From positions 248,001-312,000 of the forward strand of contig NZ_RRZK01000008.1 of assembly GCF_004348895.1 (NCBI RefSeq): DNA of 64,000 nucleotides, read 5' to 3'. Numbering within the stretch: the stretch's first letter is position 1; each line of letters opens with the position of its first letter. Source of the stretch: Pseudomonas vancouverensis. GTDB taxonomy: Bacteria > Pseudomonadota > Gammaproteobacteria > Pseudomonadales > Pseudomonadaceae. Below, one piece after another: positions 43,376 through 51,948 of this stretch. Position numbers and translations under genes: made by a program. The notes beneath the pieces were generated by a model that worked only from the letters and a program-made list of their open reading frames with translations, made no database searches and was not told the origin of the DNA.

Positions 43376-44293
43376 TCACAGCCCTCCATCGGCAGGGCGG
43401 CCGCCGTAGCGCGCCACCAGTTTCAAGTAGACACCGATGATCAACAGCATCATCACCACCAGCGTCATGGCCAACGCACTGCCGAACGGCCAGTTGCGTG
43501 ATTGCAGGAACAGGTCGACCAGTGCGTTGCCGACAAAGAACACCTTGCCACCGCCGAGAATCGCCGGGATCAGGAACTCGCCCATCAGCAGGATGAACAC
43601 CAGCATCACCCCGGTAATGATCCCCGGCGCCGACAGCGGCAGGGTGATCCGACGGAAACTTTCGAAAGCGCTGGCGCCCAGATCCGCCGAGGCTTCCAGC
43701 AGGCGTTTGTCGAGCTTTTCCAGGCTGACGTAAATCGGGAACACCATCAGCGGCAGGTAGCCGTAGACGATGCCGATCAGCACCGCCCAGGGCGTGTTGA
43801 TCAATCGAACATCTTCAAGGCCGAGGCTGGCCAGCATCGCCGGAATGCCCTTGCCGCTGAGGATGAAGATCCACGCGTAGGTGCGGATCAGGAAGCTGGT
43901 CCAGAACGGCACGATCACCAGTGTCAGCAACAGCGAACGGTTCTCGGTGACCTTGACCGCGAGGAAGTACGCCAGCGGATAGGCCGCCACCAGGCACACC
44001 AGGGTGCCCAGTGGCGCCAGCATCAGCGTGTTGCTGAATGCCGCGCCACGGGAGCCGAGGTTGAGGTAGTTGGCCAGGGTGAAACCACCGGCGTAACCGC
44101 CCACGGCGCTGCGCTCGCCGAAACTGAAGACCATGATGATCACCAGCGGCATCAACAACAGCAGCAGGAACCACAGGGTCGAGGGCAAGAGCATCAACAG
44201 GGTGATGCGCCGGCCGAGGCTGCGCCGCTGGCGAACCTCGACAGACAGGGCATTGCCCGGCTGCACCAGCGGCGGGTGGACGGTGGCATTCAT
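43376..44293 (-). CDS. Polyamine-type ABC permease (PotH/PotB-like)
   Basis: This is a 305-residue permease with a cytosolic N-terminal stretch and about six helices. The EAA loop is LDKRLLEASADLGASAFESFRRITLPLSAPGI. GGAGCCACCG precedes the ATG at 44293. With the PotI-like protein it forms the transmembrane channel of the importer. Confidence 0.92.
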   Translation of the reverse strand: MNATVHPPLVQPGNALSVEVRQRRSLGRRITLLMLLPSTLWFLLLLLMPLVIIMVFSFGERSAVGGYAGGFTLANYLNLGSRGAAFSNTLMLAPLGTLVCLVAAYPLAYFLAVKVTENRSLLLTLVIVPFWTSFLIRTYAWIFILSGKGIPAMLASLGLEDVRLINTPWAVLIGIVYGYLPLMVFPIYVSLEKLDKRLLEASADLGASAFESFRRITLPLSAPGIITGVMLVFILLMGEFLIPAILGGGKVFFVGNALVDLFLQSRNWPFGSALAMTLVVMMLLIIGVYLKLVARYGGRPADGGL

Positions 44294-44324
44294 CGGTGGC
44301 TCCTCATTGGCCATGGTCAGGCGA

Positions 44325-45467
44325 TCACGCGGACTTGAAGCGCGCCATCAGTTCGGCGCGGGCCGGACTGGTCAGCGTGGCGGCGGCACCGAACTCCAGC
44401 GGGCTCAGGGCTTCGGCGGCCGGGTACATGATCGGGTCGTTGAGCATGGCGGTCGGCAGCAGCGCATCGACTCGCTTGTCACCGCTCGGGTAGCCGTGGC
44501 TGAGCACTTCCAATTTGTTGTGCTGCGGGTCGAGCAGGTAGTTGATGAAGGCGTAGGCGGCGTCCTTGTGCTCCGAGCTTTTCGGGATCGCGAAGAAATC
44601 ACTCCACAACTCGCCACCTTCCTTGCCCAGTTCGAACTGCATCTGCGCGTTGTCGCGGTGCAGTTGCGACGCGTCGCCGGTCCACGACATCGCCAGCCAG
44701 GCATCGCCGCTGCGCATCGATGGCTGGATGTCGGAGTTGATCGCGAACAGGTGCGGCTTGGTCTCGATCAGCAGCTTTTCCGCATCGGCCAGTTCTTTCG
44801 GATCGAGGGAGTTGAAGCTGTAGCCGAAGCTTTTCAGGGCGTTGCCGATGGCCGTCAACTGATAGTCGTGGACCATGGTGCGACCGCTGGCCGGGCCCTG
44901 GGCAGCGGCCCAGAATTCCTTCCAGCTGCTCGGGCCATCCTTGAGCTTGCTGGTGTCGTAGAGCATGCCGGTGGTGCCCCAGTTTTTCGGCACGGCGTAG
45001 ATCTTGCCGTCGACGGTGCCCTGGGCCATGAACTTCTGCTGGAAGGCCGAGGCGTCGAAGTTGGGAATGCGTGACAGGTCCAGTGGCTCGATCAGGCCGA
45101 GGCCGACGTAGGTGCTGATGGTGTAGTTGGTCGGCACCAGCACGTCCCAGCCGCTGCCGCCGGCCTGCAACTTGGCGAGCATTTCTTCGTTGGAACCGAA
45201 CACGCTCATCGACACCCGGGCGCCGGTGGTCTTGCCGAAGGCGTCGAGGTTTTCCTGACTGTGGTAGTTCGGCCAGGTCGCCAGCGACAGGCGATCACCG
45301 AGCTTGGTGGTTTCCGCCGCCTCGGCCGTGGAGGTCAACAGCCCCGGCATGTTGGTGGCGACCACAGCGGCCGCGATGCCCAGGCCCGTGCGGCCAAGGA
45401 AATCACGACGGGTGATCGAGCCGTTCTGCCAGCTGCGCAGGGTTTTTATAAAAGTCTTCTGGTCCAT
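44325..45467 (-). CDS. Polyamine-type ABC substrate-binding protein with Tat signal
   Basis: This is a 380-residue binding protein of the PotD/PotF (SBP_bac_8) family. The N-terminus has a twin-arginine signal (SITRRDFLGRTGLGIAAAVV, about residues 17-36), so it is exported folded; Sec signals are more usual for PotF. The mature part has ATWPNYHSQENLDAFGKTTGARV, WDVLVPTNY and MSWTGDASQLH. GGAGCG precedes the ATG at 45467. The ligand could be a polyamine or related amine. Confidence 0.9.
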   Translation of the reverse strand: MDQKTFIKTLRSWQNGSITRRDFLGRTGLGIAAAVVATNMPGLLTSTAEAAETTKLGDRLSLATWPNYHSQENLDAFGKTTGARVSMSVFGSNEEMLAKLQAGGSGWDVLVPTNYTISTYVGLGLIEPLDLSRIPNFDASAFQQKFMAQGTVDGKIYAVPKNWGTTGMLYDTSKLKDGPSSWKEFWAAAQGPASGRTMVHDYQLTAIGNALKSFGYSFNSLDPKELADAEKLLIETKPHLFAINSDIQPSMRSGDAWLAMSWTGDASQLHRDNAQMQFELGKEGGELWSDFFAIPKSSEHKDAAYAFINYLLDPQHNKLEVLSHGYPSGDKRVDALLPTAMLNDPIMYPAAEALSPLEFGAAATLTSPARAELMARFKSA

Positions 45468-45506
45468 AGCACGCTCCACATCCGGTTGATGAAACGAATC
45501 GATGAT

Positions 45507-46622
45507 TTACAACGCCATGGCCAGGCCATTGGCGTGATCCCAGCCGACGCGAACCGCTGCGCCGTGTTCGAATGCATTGGCGCCGTGATCCTGCTGGCGC
45601 GGTACGCGCACGCAGACCACGCCAAAGGCCTGGGTGCGCACGCGGTATTCGGTGGTGTTGCCCAGGTAGATACGGTCCTCGACCGAACCTGGCAGCTTCA
45701 CTTCCCGGGCCATGTCGGCGTTGGCGCCGGCAATGCTGATCAGCTCCGGGCGTACGGCGATGCAGCCCGGCGCGTTGGCGCTCAGGGCCTTGCCGTTCGG
45801 CGTGAGTGGGCTGGTCAGTTCCAGGCCTTGTTCGGTGCGCAGCACCACCGAGTTGCCGTTGAGCTGGCGCACGGTGCCGTCGAACAGGTTGGATTCGCCG
45901 ATGAAGTCGGCCACGTAGCGACTGGCCGGGGCTTCATAAAGTTGTTCCGGCGTCGCGGTCTGAATGATCGAGCCGCTGTGCATCACGCTGATGCTGTCGC
46001 TCATCGACAGGGCTTCTTCCTGGTCGTGGGTGACCAGCACGAAGGTGATGCCCACTTCCCGTTGCAGGCGCAGCAGTTCCGACTGCATTTCCTTGCGCAG
46101 CTTGCGGTCGAGCGCCGCCAGTGGCTCGTCGAGCAGCAGCACGGTGGGCTTGTTGACCAGGGCGCGGGCGAGGGCGACACGCTGTTGCTGGCCGCCGGAC
46201 AATTCGCTTGGCTTGCGCTGCCCGAAACCGCTGAGGCGGACCATTTCCAGGGCCTCATCGGCCATGCGCAGTTGCTGTTTCTTGTCCGGGCGCGGGTTGC
46301 GATAACGCAGGCCGTAGGCAATGTTCTGCGCCACGGTCAGGTGCGGGAACAGCGCGTAATGCTGGAACACCATGTTCACCGGCCGCTCGAACGCCGGCAC
46401 ACCGGCCACGCTTTTACCGGCCAGCCGCACTTCGCCGCTGGTGGGCTGCTCGAACCCGGCGATCATGCGCAACGTGGTGGTCTTGCCGCAGCCCGAGCCG
46501 CCGAGAAAGGAGTGGAACGAACCGCGCTTCACCGCGAAATTCAAACCACTGACGGCCTGCACCTCGCCATAGCGTTTGACCACGTTGCAGAATTCGATAT
46601 CGCTTGGCGGGGTGTCGTTCAT
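45507..46622 (-). CDS. Polyamine-type ABC ATPase (PotA-like)
   Basis: This is a 371-residue ATPase. Walker A is GGSGCGKTT (41-49), the signature is LSGGQQQR (141-148), Walker B is VLLLDEP (161-167), and a C-terminal TOBE domain follows (about 290-365, IAVRPELISI). GGGAGCCC precedes the ATG at 46622. It is the first gene of the five-gene operon ATPase, binding protein, two permeases and aldehyde dehydrogenase. The 137 bases upstream, before the toxin gene, should contain the promoter. Confidence 0.93.
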   Translation of the reverse strand: MNDTPPSDIEFCNVVKRYGEVQAVSGLNFAVKRGSFHSFLGGSGCGKTTTLRMIAGFEQPTSGEVRLAGKSVAGVPAFERPVNMVFQHYALFPHLTVAQNIAYGLRYRNPRPDKKQQLRMADEALEMVRLSGFGQRKPSELSGGQQQRVALARALVNKPTVLLLDEPLAALDRKLRKEMQSELLRLQREVGITFVLVTHDQEEALSMSDSISVMHSGSIIQTATPEQLYEAPASRYVADFIGESNLFDGTVRQLNGNSVVLRTEQGLELTSPLTPNGKALSANAPGCIAVRPELISIAGANADMAREVKLPGSVEDRIYLGNTTEYRVRTQAFGVVCVRVPRQQDHGANAFEHGAAVRVGWDHANGLAMAL

Positions 46623-46759
46623 GGTCGGGCTCCCTTGCAGTGATGAACAGTGCGTCGGGGGCCAAACTAGCAATGGGGGTTTTGCGGTGTATATATCCCT
46701 TGGGGGATAGGCGTGGACAGATACTTGTTTTTATCCGTGGTGGGTTCTCTCACTCATGC

Positions 46760-47248
46760 TTATTTCAGCAGGCGTGGATCGAGCCCAAAACGTTCCTGTG
46801 ACACCAGCTTGAATCGGTCTGTTGCCAGGTCACAGCTGACCAGCAGATTCCAGGAGTGGCGAGAGACAGCAGACGGAATCAGTACGAACGGATGCTCGGC
46901 CAGTAAACCATCAGCAAAGCTTTGCTGGTTGGGAGAGAGTTCAGATGGGACAAGCCAGTTCGGGTTCGGCACATCTTCGGGCTGCACAACTTTGATGGTG
47001 TTCGAATCCAGCACTTCGAAACACGTCAGCACATGAGGCACCCTGTCGAGGGTATCGAAACCTGTGTGGGTGGCGACTTCCAGAATGGCTGTAGCCGGGT
47101 CGGCCGAGGCATAGATAACCCGGCGGCCGGGTGGGTTCCATCGGCCACCGGACCGCTGTGCTCCAATGCCGCTGTCCCAGGTATCCTTGAACGCTGCGCG
47201 GTCCAGACGCCAGGCGTGCCAGGTTCCATCCCAGGGCAAAGGATTCAT
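46760..47248 (-). CDS. RES-domain toxin
   Basis: This is a 162-residue protein of the RES family, whose characterised members degrade NAD+ by phosphorolysis and stop growth. The three motif positions are visible: R14 in WHAWRLDR, GGRWNPPGRRVIYAS at 34-48, and LEV at 56-58, plus a conserved serine near SAVSRHSWN. Its ATG overlaps the antitoxin stop codon (ATGA). The antitoxin-then-toxin order is that of Xre/RES modules. Confidence 0.9.
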   Translation of the reverse strand: MNPLPWDGTWHAWRLDRAAFKDTWDSGIGAQRSGGRWNPPGRRVIYASADPATAILEVATHTGFDTLDRVPHVLTCFEVLDSNTIKVVQPEDVPNPNWLVPSELSPNQQSFADGLLAEHPFVLIPSAVSRHSWNLLVSCDLATDRFKLVSQERFGLDPRLLK

Positions 47249-47721
47249 TGATAGACCCCGTGTTCAATCCGTGACAGATAGTCTTCAACTACCTGGAAGC
47301 CCAACGTGTTGTCGATCAGTTCCAAGGGGATATGGCCCTCAAGGAACTTGCAGGGTTTCTTCAACCAATCCTCTGCCAATGGCTGACTGCCAAACACGTT
47401 GATGGCGTGCTCCAGAACCTGTGCGTACTGAAAGGCAACCGTGCTTTGCTGCCGGTTCAAACGCACTGGTTCGGTTTCCTTTGCCAACCGTTGTACGGTT
47501 CGAAGCGATTTCCCGGTTATGCGCTGAACGAGGTCGTGCTCCATGTAGAGCTCAGAGGTGGAAATCATGTCCCTGACATCGCTTAAATCAAAACCTTCCT
47601 GTGTGTACCGGATAATCAGCATGCGCGTGTCGCCCTTGCGACCATGCAGCAACATCTCGGTCGGCGTGCGGGTGGCACGCTTCGTTTTGACTCCTTTTTC
47701 TGTGGATTTGACGGCGGGCAT
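47245..47721 (-). CDS. Xre/MbcA/ParS-type antitoxin
   Basis: This is a 158-residue antitoxin. A helix-turn-helix-like region (about 65-110, DLVQRITGKSLRTVQRLAKE) is followed by a C-terminal toxin-binding domain of DUF2384 type (about 110-158, YAQVLEHAINVFGSQPLAEDWLKKPCKFLEGHIPLELID). The ATG at 47721 was chosen because of GGAGG upstream; a start at 47736 lacks a ribosome site. It probably represses its own operon through the palindrome at 47738-47770. Confidence 0.88.
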   Translation of the reverse strand: MPAVKSTEKGVKTKRATRTPTEMLLHGRKGDTRMLIIRYTQEGFDLSDVRDMISTSELYMEHDLVQRITGKSLRTVQRLAKETEPVRLNRQQSTVAFQYAQVLEHAINVFGSQPLAEDWLKKPCKFLEGHIPLELIDNTLGFQVVEDYLSRIEHGVYQ

Positions 47722-47737
47722 TCCCAGTACCTCCATG

Positions 47738-47770
47738 CGACATTTGACGCGATCATAGCGCCAAATGTCG
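47738..47770 (-). promoter_or_regulatory. Palindromic operator and -10 element of the toxin-antitoxin operon
   Basis: CGACATTTGACGC (47738-47750) and GCGCCAAATGTCG (47758-47770) form an inverted repeat with one mismatch and a 7-base spacer. On the leftward strand the spacer reads TATGATC, so a -10 hexamer TATGAT sits between the two arms. Antitoxin bound here would cover the promoter. The arms end 16 bases upstream of the antitoxin ATG. Confidence 0.75.
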
Positions 47771-48110
47771 TCAGTGGGGTGGTTTGATTTTTCGACGAGT
47801 GTTTTGTTCATGCAATGGTTTCACCCTTCATACCCGAAAGAGCACCCTGTCTTGGGCGAGCTGACTTTCTTCCCTAATTGGATACATCACGTTAATGCTC
47901 GTGCTTCCGGTCGCCAACCTGAAAAATACGTAGGACATTTCCATTGTTTGCCTGGGAAAATCAGCACCGATAGCCCCGTAAATCGGGGTCTGTACGCGTT
48001 TGTTTAACCGCTGTCAGCGTTACTTGATGAAAGCTACAACACCTTGCGTCATTGCCTACAGGTACGCCAGAATCCGCCGGCTTGTGCGTCTAGACCGTGG
48101 GTTTTATCGT
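47771..48110. other. Non-coding stretch upstream of toxin-antitoxin operon
   Basis: About 340 bases without a convincing gene. A rightward frame at 47765-48007 encodes 80 residues, but it overlaps the antitoxin promoter, lacks a clear ribosome site and resembles nothing I know. No repeat was seen. Confidence 0.4.
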
Positions 48111-48290
48111 TTCCCGTCGCTGAAAATCAGCGATCGGGTTTGGTAGCCCGAGTTCGTTCTAGGCGCATCGCGTCACCTTGATGCAGTCATTGTTGAGACT
48201 GTGTTTTCTATGGTGGCCATGCGCGGGGCTCCCTTGCGGGCGCCGGGTTCTAGTGCGACCGGTCTACCAACCCGCGTGTGGCCGCCACCC
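48111..48290 (+). ncRNA. Candidate structured RNA leader
   Basis: Several perfect stems occur in series. TCGCTGA-AAA-TCAGCGA is at 48117-48133. TCGGG/CCCGA is at 48134-48138 against 48147-48151. A 13-base stem, 48215-48227 (GGCCATGCGCGGG) against 48271-48283, encloses two smaller hairpins. It lies just upstream of a small Pseudomonas-type ORF. I recall similar sequence upstream of related ORFs in other Pseudomonas genomes, but no named RNA family. Strand and function are uncertain. Confidence 0.45.
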
Positions 48291-48310
48291 TTCGTTTGGT
48301 AGCGGGGGTG

Positions 48311-48655
48311 ATGGCTCTTTTGCTAATCGCGCTAGAGGCTCACTTCATAATCAAACCAACACCCAACCCGCCCGACACCGATCCGACATCCCCGCACGAA
48401 AGTCCCGATCCCGGCCCTGCAATCATGGCCACCCCGCGCACCCCCTGCACGATGTTCATCGTCAATCCCGAACTCAGTACAGAAACCTTGCTGGTGCATG
48501 CCAGTGAGTCGCTGGCGTCGGCCAATGTCATGGCCAACGATCTGGTGGATCACTTGCAGGGGAGCAGTCGTCATGCGCTGCTGGGGATTGCGCAGGTGAT
48601 TATGCTGGGGGAACTGGCGGTGAATCGGGCGCTGGATCGGCTTGATCCGCCCTGA
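48311..48655 (+). CDS. Small Pseudomonas-specific protein (DUF6124/DUF3077-like), abnormal start
   Basis: This is a protein of about 114 residues if read from the ATG at 48311. The recognisable family part begins IKPTPNPPDTDPTSP, where relatives normally start with Met. Here that codon is ATA (48347-48349), preceded by a suitable GAGG. The central LHEAA-type helix of relatives seems to be missing (SPDPGPAIM instead). The C-terminal part, TMFIVNPELSTETLLVHASES and LGELAVNRALDRLDPP, is typical. Function is unknown. It may be a decaying copy or use the upstream ATG. Confidence 0.6.
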   Translation: MALLLIALEAHFIIKPTPNPPDTDPTSPHESPDPGPAIMATPRTPCTMFIVNPELSTETLLVHASESLASANVMANDLVDHLQGSSRHALLGIAQVIMLGELAVNRALDRLDPP

Positions 48656-48680
48656 CCACGATCTTCAAGCCACCGATGGA

Positions 48681-48773
48681 CCTGTGGGAGCGAGCTTGCT
48701 CGCGATGACGGCGGTACATTCAGTATTTTGCTGTCTGACACACCGCTATCGCGAGCAAGCTCGCTCCCACAGG
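48681..48773. repeat. REPIN, common class
   Basis: CCTGTGGGAGCGAGCTTGCT at 48681 and its inverted copy ending at 48773 (GCGAGCAAGCTCGCTCCCAC) surround a 30-40-base loop. It lies between the small ORF and the convergent LuxR-type gene and may act as a terminator for both. Confidence 0.85.
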
Positions 48774-48781
48774 TTTTTGCA

Positions 48782-49606
48782 TCAGGCCTGCAGTTTAAGG
48801 CTGTGGGCTGGCAGCTGATCTTCGGTCAACTCACGAATAAACAACCCCAACAACTCCGACTGGCTACCGATCCCCAGTTTCGCGTAGATGTTCTTGCGAT
48901 GGATCTTCACCGTACCGGGGCTGATGTTCAGTTGTTCGGCCACCGAGGCGCTGGAGTGGCCGCGCAGCAGCAGTTGCACGATCTCCTGCTCACGACCGGT
49001 GAGGATGTGTGCGCCGAACTGGTCGAAGGCTTCGCGGATTTTGAAGTCGAGGTCCTGCACCGGGCGTGGCTCCTGGGCCTGACGCAAACGCCAGGCTTCG
49101 TTGATGACCTGTTCGACCACCGCTTGCGCGCATTCGACCAACTGCATTTCGTCGCGACTGAAGGCGCAACTGGCGCTGGAACGCATCAGCGACAACACCG
49201 CCATGGCGCCGCCGCCGAGGTCGACGAAAAACGCCACTTCTTCCGCCAGGCCGGTCTGCTGGTAGTAGGTCAGGAAATATTCGCCGAGGTAGAAGTGGTC
49301 CGGGGCGAATTGCCGTAAACGCCACAGCCCCGGTGCCTGACCCCGGGTGCAGGCGAGGTAGAAGGGGTCGAGCAGATACGGCCCGCACTGGTAGTCATCG
49401 ACATAGATCGCGCGTTTGTCCGCCGAGAAGGTGTCGAACAGCGCCAGTGGCCGGTGGTTGCCTTCGTAGACGAACAGGACGAAATGATCGACCGGGCAGA
49501 TCTGCCGCAGCCAGTGGCTTAAACCCGACAGTCGCGCATGCCCGGCGGGCAGGTCGAGCAGGTGGGCGACTCCGGTGGTCCAGAGTTTCAATTCCTTGGG
49601 GCGCAT
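48782..49606 (-). CDS. LuxR-family transcriptional regulator (GerE-type HTH)
   Basis: This is a 274-residue protein. A C-terminal LuxR helix-turn-helix lies at about 204-262 (LTGREQEIVQLLLRGHSSASVAEQLNISPGTVKIHRKNIYAKLGIGSQSEL). The N-terminal 190 residues are GAF-like (HFVLFVYEGNHRPLALFDTFSADKRAIYVDDY) and lack both an autoinducer-binding signature and a receiver aspartate. It is probably a ligand-responsive solo regulator. Its target is not evident; the upstream Fsr-type gene on the same strand is 168 bases away. Confidence 0.87.
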   Translation of the reverse strand: MRPKELKLWTTGVAHLLDLPAGHARLSGLSHWLRQICPVDHFVLFVYEGNHRPLALFDTFSADKRAIYVDDYQCGPYLLDPFYLACTRGQAPGLWRLRQFAPDHFYLGEYFLTYYQQTGLAEEVAFFVDLGGGAMAVLSLMRSSASCAFSRDEMQLVECAQAVVEQVINEAWRLRQAQEPRPVQDLDFKIREAFDQFGAHILTGREQEIVQLLLRGHSSASVAEQLNISPGTVKIHRKNIYAKLGIGSQSELLGLFIRELTEDQLPAHSLKLQA

Positions 49607-49774
49607 GGCGACTACAGGCAGCGGAAGTTGGCGATTAGATGCACAAAGTACGCCATGGCGGTTTTCACCGTGGAGTGGGGGCCCGCCAGCGGTGCGCCCT
49701 GGAAAAGACGCACCGCAACGGGGCCGGGTGTTACCGAGTGCTACAAAGTTGGTAGCAGAAGTGATCGGTTCAAC

Positions 49775-50998
49775 TTATCCGCGTGCACCACGAGTCGACG
49801 GCAGCAGAATGGTCAGGATCCCCAGCAACGGCAGGTACGAACACAGGGTGTAGACGTACTCGATGCCGTGGATATCCGCCAAATGACCGAGCAGCGCCGC
49901 ACCAATCCCGCCGAAACCGAACATCAGGCCAAAGAACACCCCGGCGATCATGCCGACGTTGCCGGGCACCAGTTCCTGGGCGAACACCACGATGGCCGAG
50001 AACGCCGAGGCGAGGATGAAACCGATGATCATGCTCAGCACGCCGGTCCAGAACAGGTCGACGTAGGGCAGGGCGAGGGTGAAGGGCGCAGCGCCGAGGA
50101 TGGAAAACCAGATCACCTGCTTGCGGCCGATGCGGTCGCCGATGGGGCCGCCGAAGAAGGTGCCCGCCGCCACCGCGCCGAGAAACAGGAACAGGTACAG
50201 CTGCGAACTGGCCACCGACAGGTCGAACTTCTCGATCAGGTAGAAGGTGAAGTAGCTGGTGAAGCTGGCCATATAGAAATACTTGGAGAACACCAGCATC
50301 GCCAGCACCACCAGGGCGAAGGTCACCCGGCGTTTCGACAGGCCGTGAGTGGCCTTGCTGCCTTGCTTGAGCTTGAACAGGTTGAGGTGGTTGCGGTACC
50401 AGCGGCTCAGGCCGTATTGCACAAAAATGGCGAACACCGCGAACAGGCCGAACCAGGCCACGTGGCCCTGACCGTAGGGAATGATGATCGCCGCCGCGAG
50501 CAACGGACCGAAGGCGCTGCCGGCATTACCGCCGACCTGGAAGGTCGATTGCGCCAGCCCGTAGCGACCGCCCGAGGCCAAGCGCGCCACCCGTGAGGTC
50601 TCCGGGTGGAAGGTCGACGAACCCACGCCCACCAGCGCCGAGGCCAGCAGGATGGCCGGGAAGCTGCCGACCATCGACAGCATCAGGATGCCGATCAGGG
50701 TGCAGACCATGCCCGCCGGCAGCAGCCACGGCTTGGGGTGGCGGTCGGTGTAGAAGCCGATCCAGGGTTGCAGCAGCGAGGCGGTGAGCTGGAAGGTCAG
50801 GGTGATCAGGCCGACCTGGGTGAAACTCAGGCCGTAGTTGGCCTTGAGCATCGGGTAGATCGACGGCAGTACCGCCTGGATCAGGTCGTTGATCAAATGC
50901 GCCAGGGCGCAGGCGCCGATGACGCGCATGACCAGGGGGCTGGCTTGGCTGGCCACCGAAGCGGTGGCCAAAGGTGAAAGCGTGGCAGGGGTAGACAT
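49775..50998 (-). CDS. Fosmidomycin resistance (Fsr)-type MFS transporter
   Basis: This is a 407-residue efflux permease with about 12 helices. Fsr-group signatures include HLINDLIQAVLPSIYPMLKANYGLSFTQVGLITLTFQLTASLLQPWIGFYTD and LVGVGSSTFHPETSRVARLASGGRYGLAQSTFQVGGNAG. The ATG at 50998 has GGAAG upstream. It is divergent from an AraC gene, 134 bases away. Fosmidomycin is a phosphonate antibiotic, which is of interest beside the phosphonate genes that follow, but the true substrate is unknown. Confidence 0.9.
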   Translation of the reverse strand: MSTPATLSPLATASVASQASPLVMRVIGACALAHLINDLIQAVLPSIYPMLKANYGLSFTQVGLITLTFQLTASLLQPWIGFYTDRHPKPWLLPAGMVCTLIGILMLSMVGSFPAILLASALVGVGSSTFHPETSRVARLASGGRYGLAQSTFQVGGNAGSAFGPLLAAAIIIPYGQGHVAWFGLFAVFAIFVQYGLSRWYRNHLNLFKLKQGSKATHGLSKRRVTFALVVLAMLVFSKYFYMASFTSYFTFYLIEKFDLSVASSQLYLFLFLGAVAAGTFFGGPIGDRIGRKQVIWFSILGAAPFTLALPYVDLFWTGVLSMIIGFILASAFSAIVVFAQELVPGNVGMIAGVFFGLMFGFGGIGAALLGHLADIHGIEYVYTLCSYLPLLGILTILLPSTRGARG

Positions 50999-51132
50999 GG
51001 GCGATCTTCCGTTAAAAAAACGCAAACTGCGGACGCAAGGCGCAGCCAATTTCAGGGTTCGGCGTTATCCTAGGGCTCGCAAAGTTGCCCGTCTCGCGCA
51101 ACTCGGGAGCTGACCATCGCAAAAAGGGCGTC

Positions 51133-51906
51133 ATGATCAAGCCATTGGAAAAATTTCTGGTTGAAATCGACGAGGGCGGCTGGAACGTGCGCAGCAGCGC
51201 CACCGACTACCCGGAAAACTGGTTCATCCCGCCGCACTCCCACGAGAAGCATCAACTGATCTACGCCATCGAAGGGGTGATGGTGGTGCACTCGGCGCAA
51301 AGCCAATGGACGGTGCCGCCGAGCCGCGGCATCTGGATGCCCAGCGGCGAGGTGCATTCGATTCGCTGCGTGGGGCCGATCAAGATGCGCAGCGTGTTCG
51401 TGCGGCCGGATGCGAGCCTCAACCTGCCCGCCGAAACCCGTGCGGTGAGTGTGTCGACCCTGCTCAGCGAGTTGATCAAGGTCTCGGTTGATTTCCCCAC
51501 TACCTGTGAAGCGGATTCGCGGCAGGCGAGGGTGCTACGGCTGATTCTCGATGAGCTGACGATCCTGCCGGTGCTGCCGCTGAACCTGCCGCAACCCGTC
51601 GACCGTTGCATCAGCGTGATTTGCGAAGCGTTGCACCGTGATCCGGGTGACGGCTCCACCTTGGCGGAATGGAGCGTACGGCTCGACCTTGACGAAAAAA
51701 CCATCCAGCGGCGCTTTCGCAAGGAAACCGGCCTGACCTTCGGCCAATGGCGCCAGCAGGCGCGTTTGCTGCTGGCGCTGGAGCGCATTGCGGTGGGCGA
51801 GAAGATCATCGACATCGCCGGCGAGCTGGGCTACGACAGCCCGAGTGCCTTCACCACCATGTTCAAGAAGCAGTTCGGCAAGACCCCCAGCGACTTTTTC
51901 AAATGA
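51133..51906 (+). CDS. AraC-family transcriptional regulator with cupin domain
   Basis: This is a 257-residue regulator. An N-terminal cupin segment (FIPPHSHEKHQLIYAIEGVMVVHS, RGIWMPSGEVHSIR) is followed by the AraC helix-turn-helix at about 165-255 (WSVRLDLDEKTIQRRFRKETGLTFGQWRQQARLLLALERIAVG, IAGELGYDSPSAFTTMFKKQFGKTP). ATG 51133 is preceded by AAGGG. It is the likely regulator of the divergent Fsr-type gene. Confidence 0.9.
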   Translation: MIKPLEKFLVEIDEGGWNVRSSATDYPENWFIPPHSHEKHQLIYAIEGVMVVHSAQSQWTVPPSRGIWMPSGEVHSIRCVGPIKMRSVFVRPDASLNLPAETRAVSVSTLLSELIKVSVDFPTTCEADSRQARVLRLILDELTILPVLPLNLPQPVDRCISVICEALHRDPGDGSTLAEWSVRLDLDEKTIQRRFRKETGLTFGQWRQQARLLLALERIAVGEKIIDIAGELGYDSPSAFTTMFKKQFGKTPSDFFK

Positions 51907-51909
51907 ACA

Positions 51910-51930
51910 CGGCCGCCCCTGGGGCGGCCG
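51910..51930. terminator. Convergent terminator hairpin
   Basis: CGGCCGCCCC and GGGGCGGCCG form a perfect, very GC-rich inverted repeat between the AraC stop and the convergent phnX stop. No T-tract follows on either strand, so efficiency is uncertain. Confidence 0.55.
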
Positions 51931-51948
51931 CTGAAGTCACTGACCGGC

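Noticed and set aside
47765..48007. 80-residue rightward open frame
   Set aside because: It starts inside the antitoxin operator, has no clear ribosome site and no family resemblance; not called as a gene.
48178..48507. 109-residue open frame across the structured stretch
   Set aside because: It runs through the hairpins and out of frame into the small ORF; Cys/Arg/Pro-rich chain with no domain. RNA structure explains the region better.
49689..49716. GCGGTGCG/CGCACCGC inverted repeat considered as terminator of the Fsr-type gene
   Set aside because: The 12-base loop is not followed by a T-tract in the direction of transcription; left uncalled.
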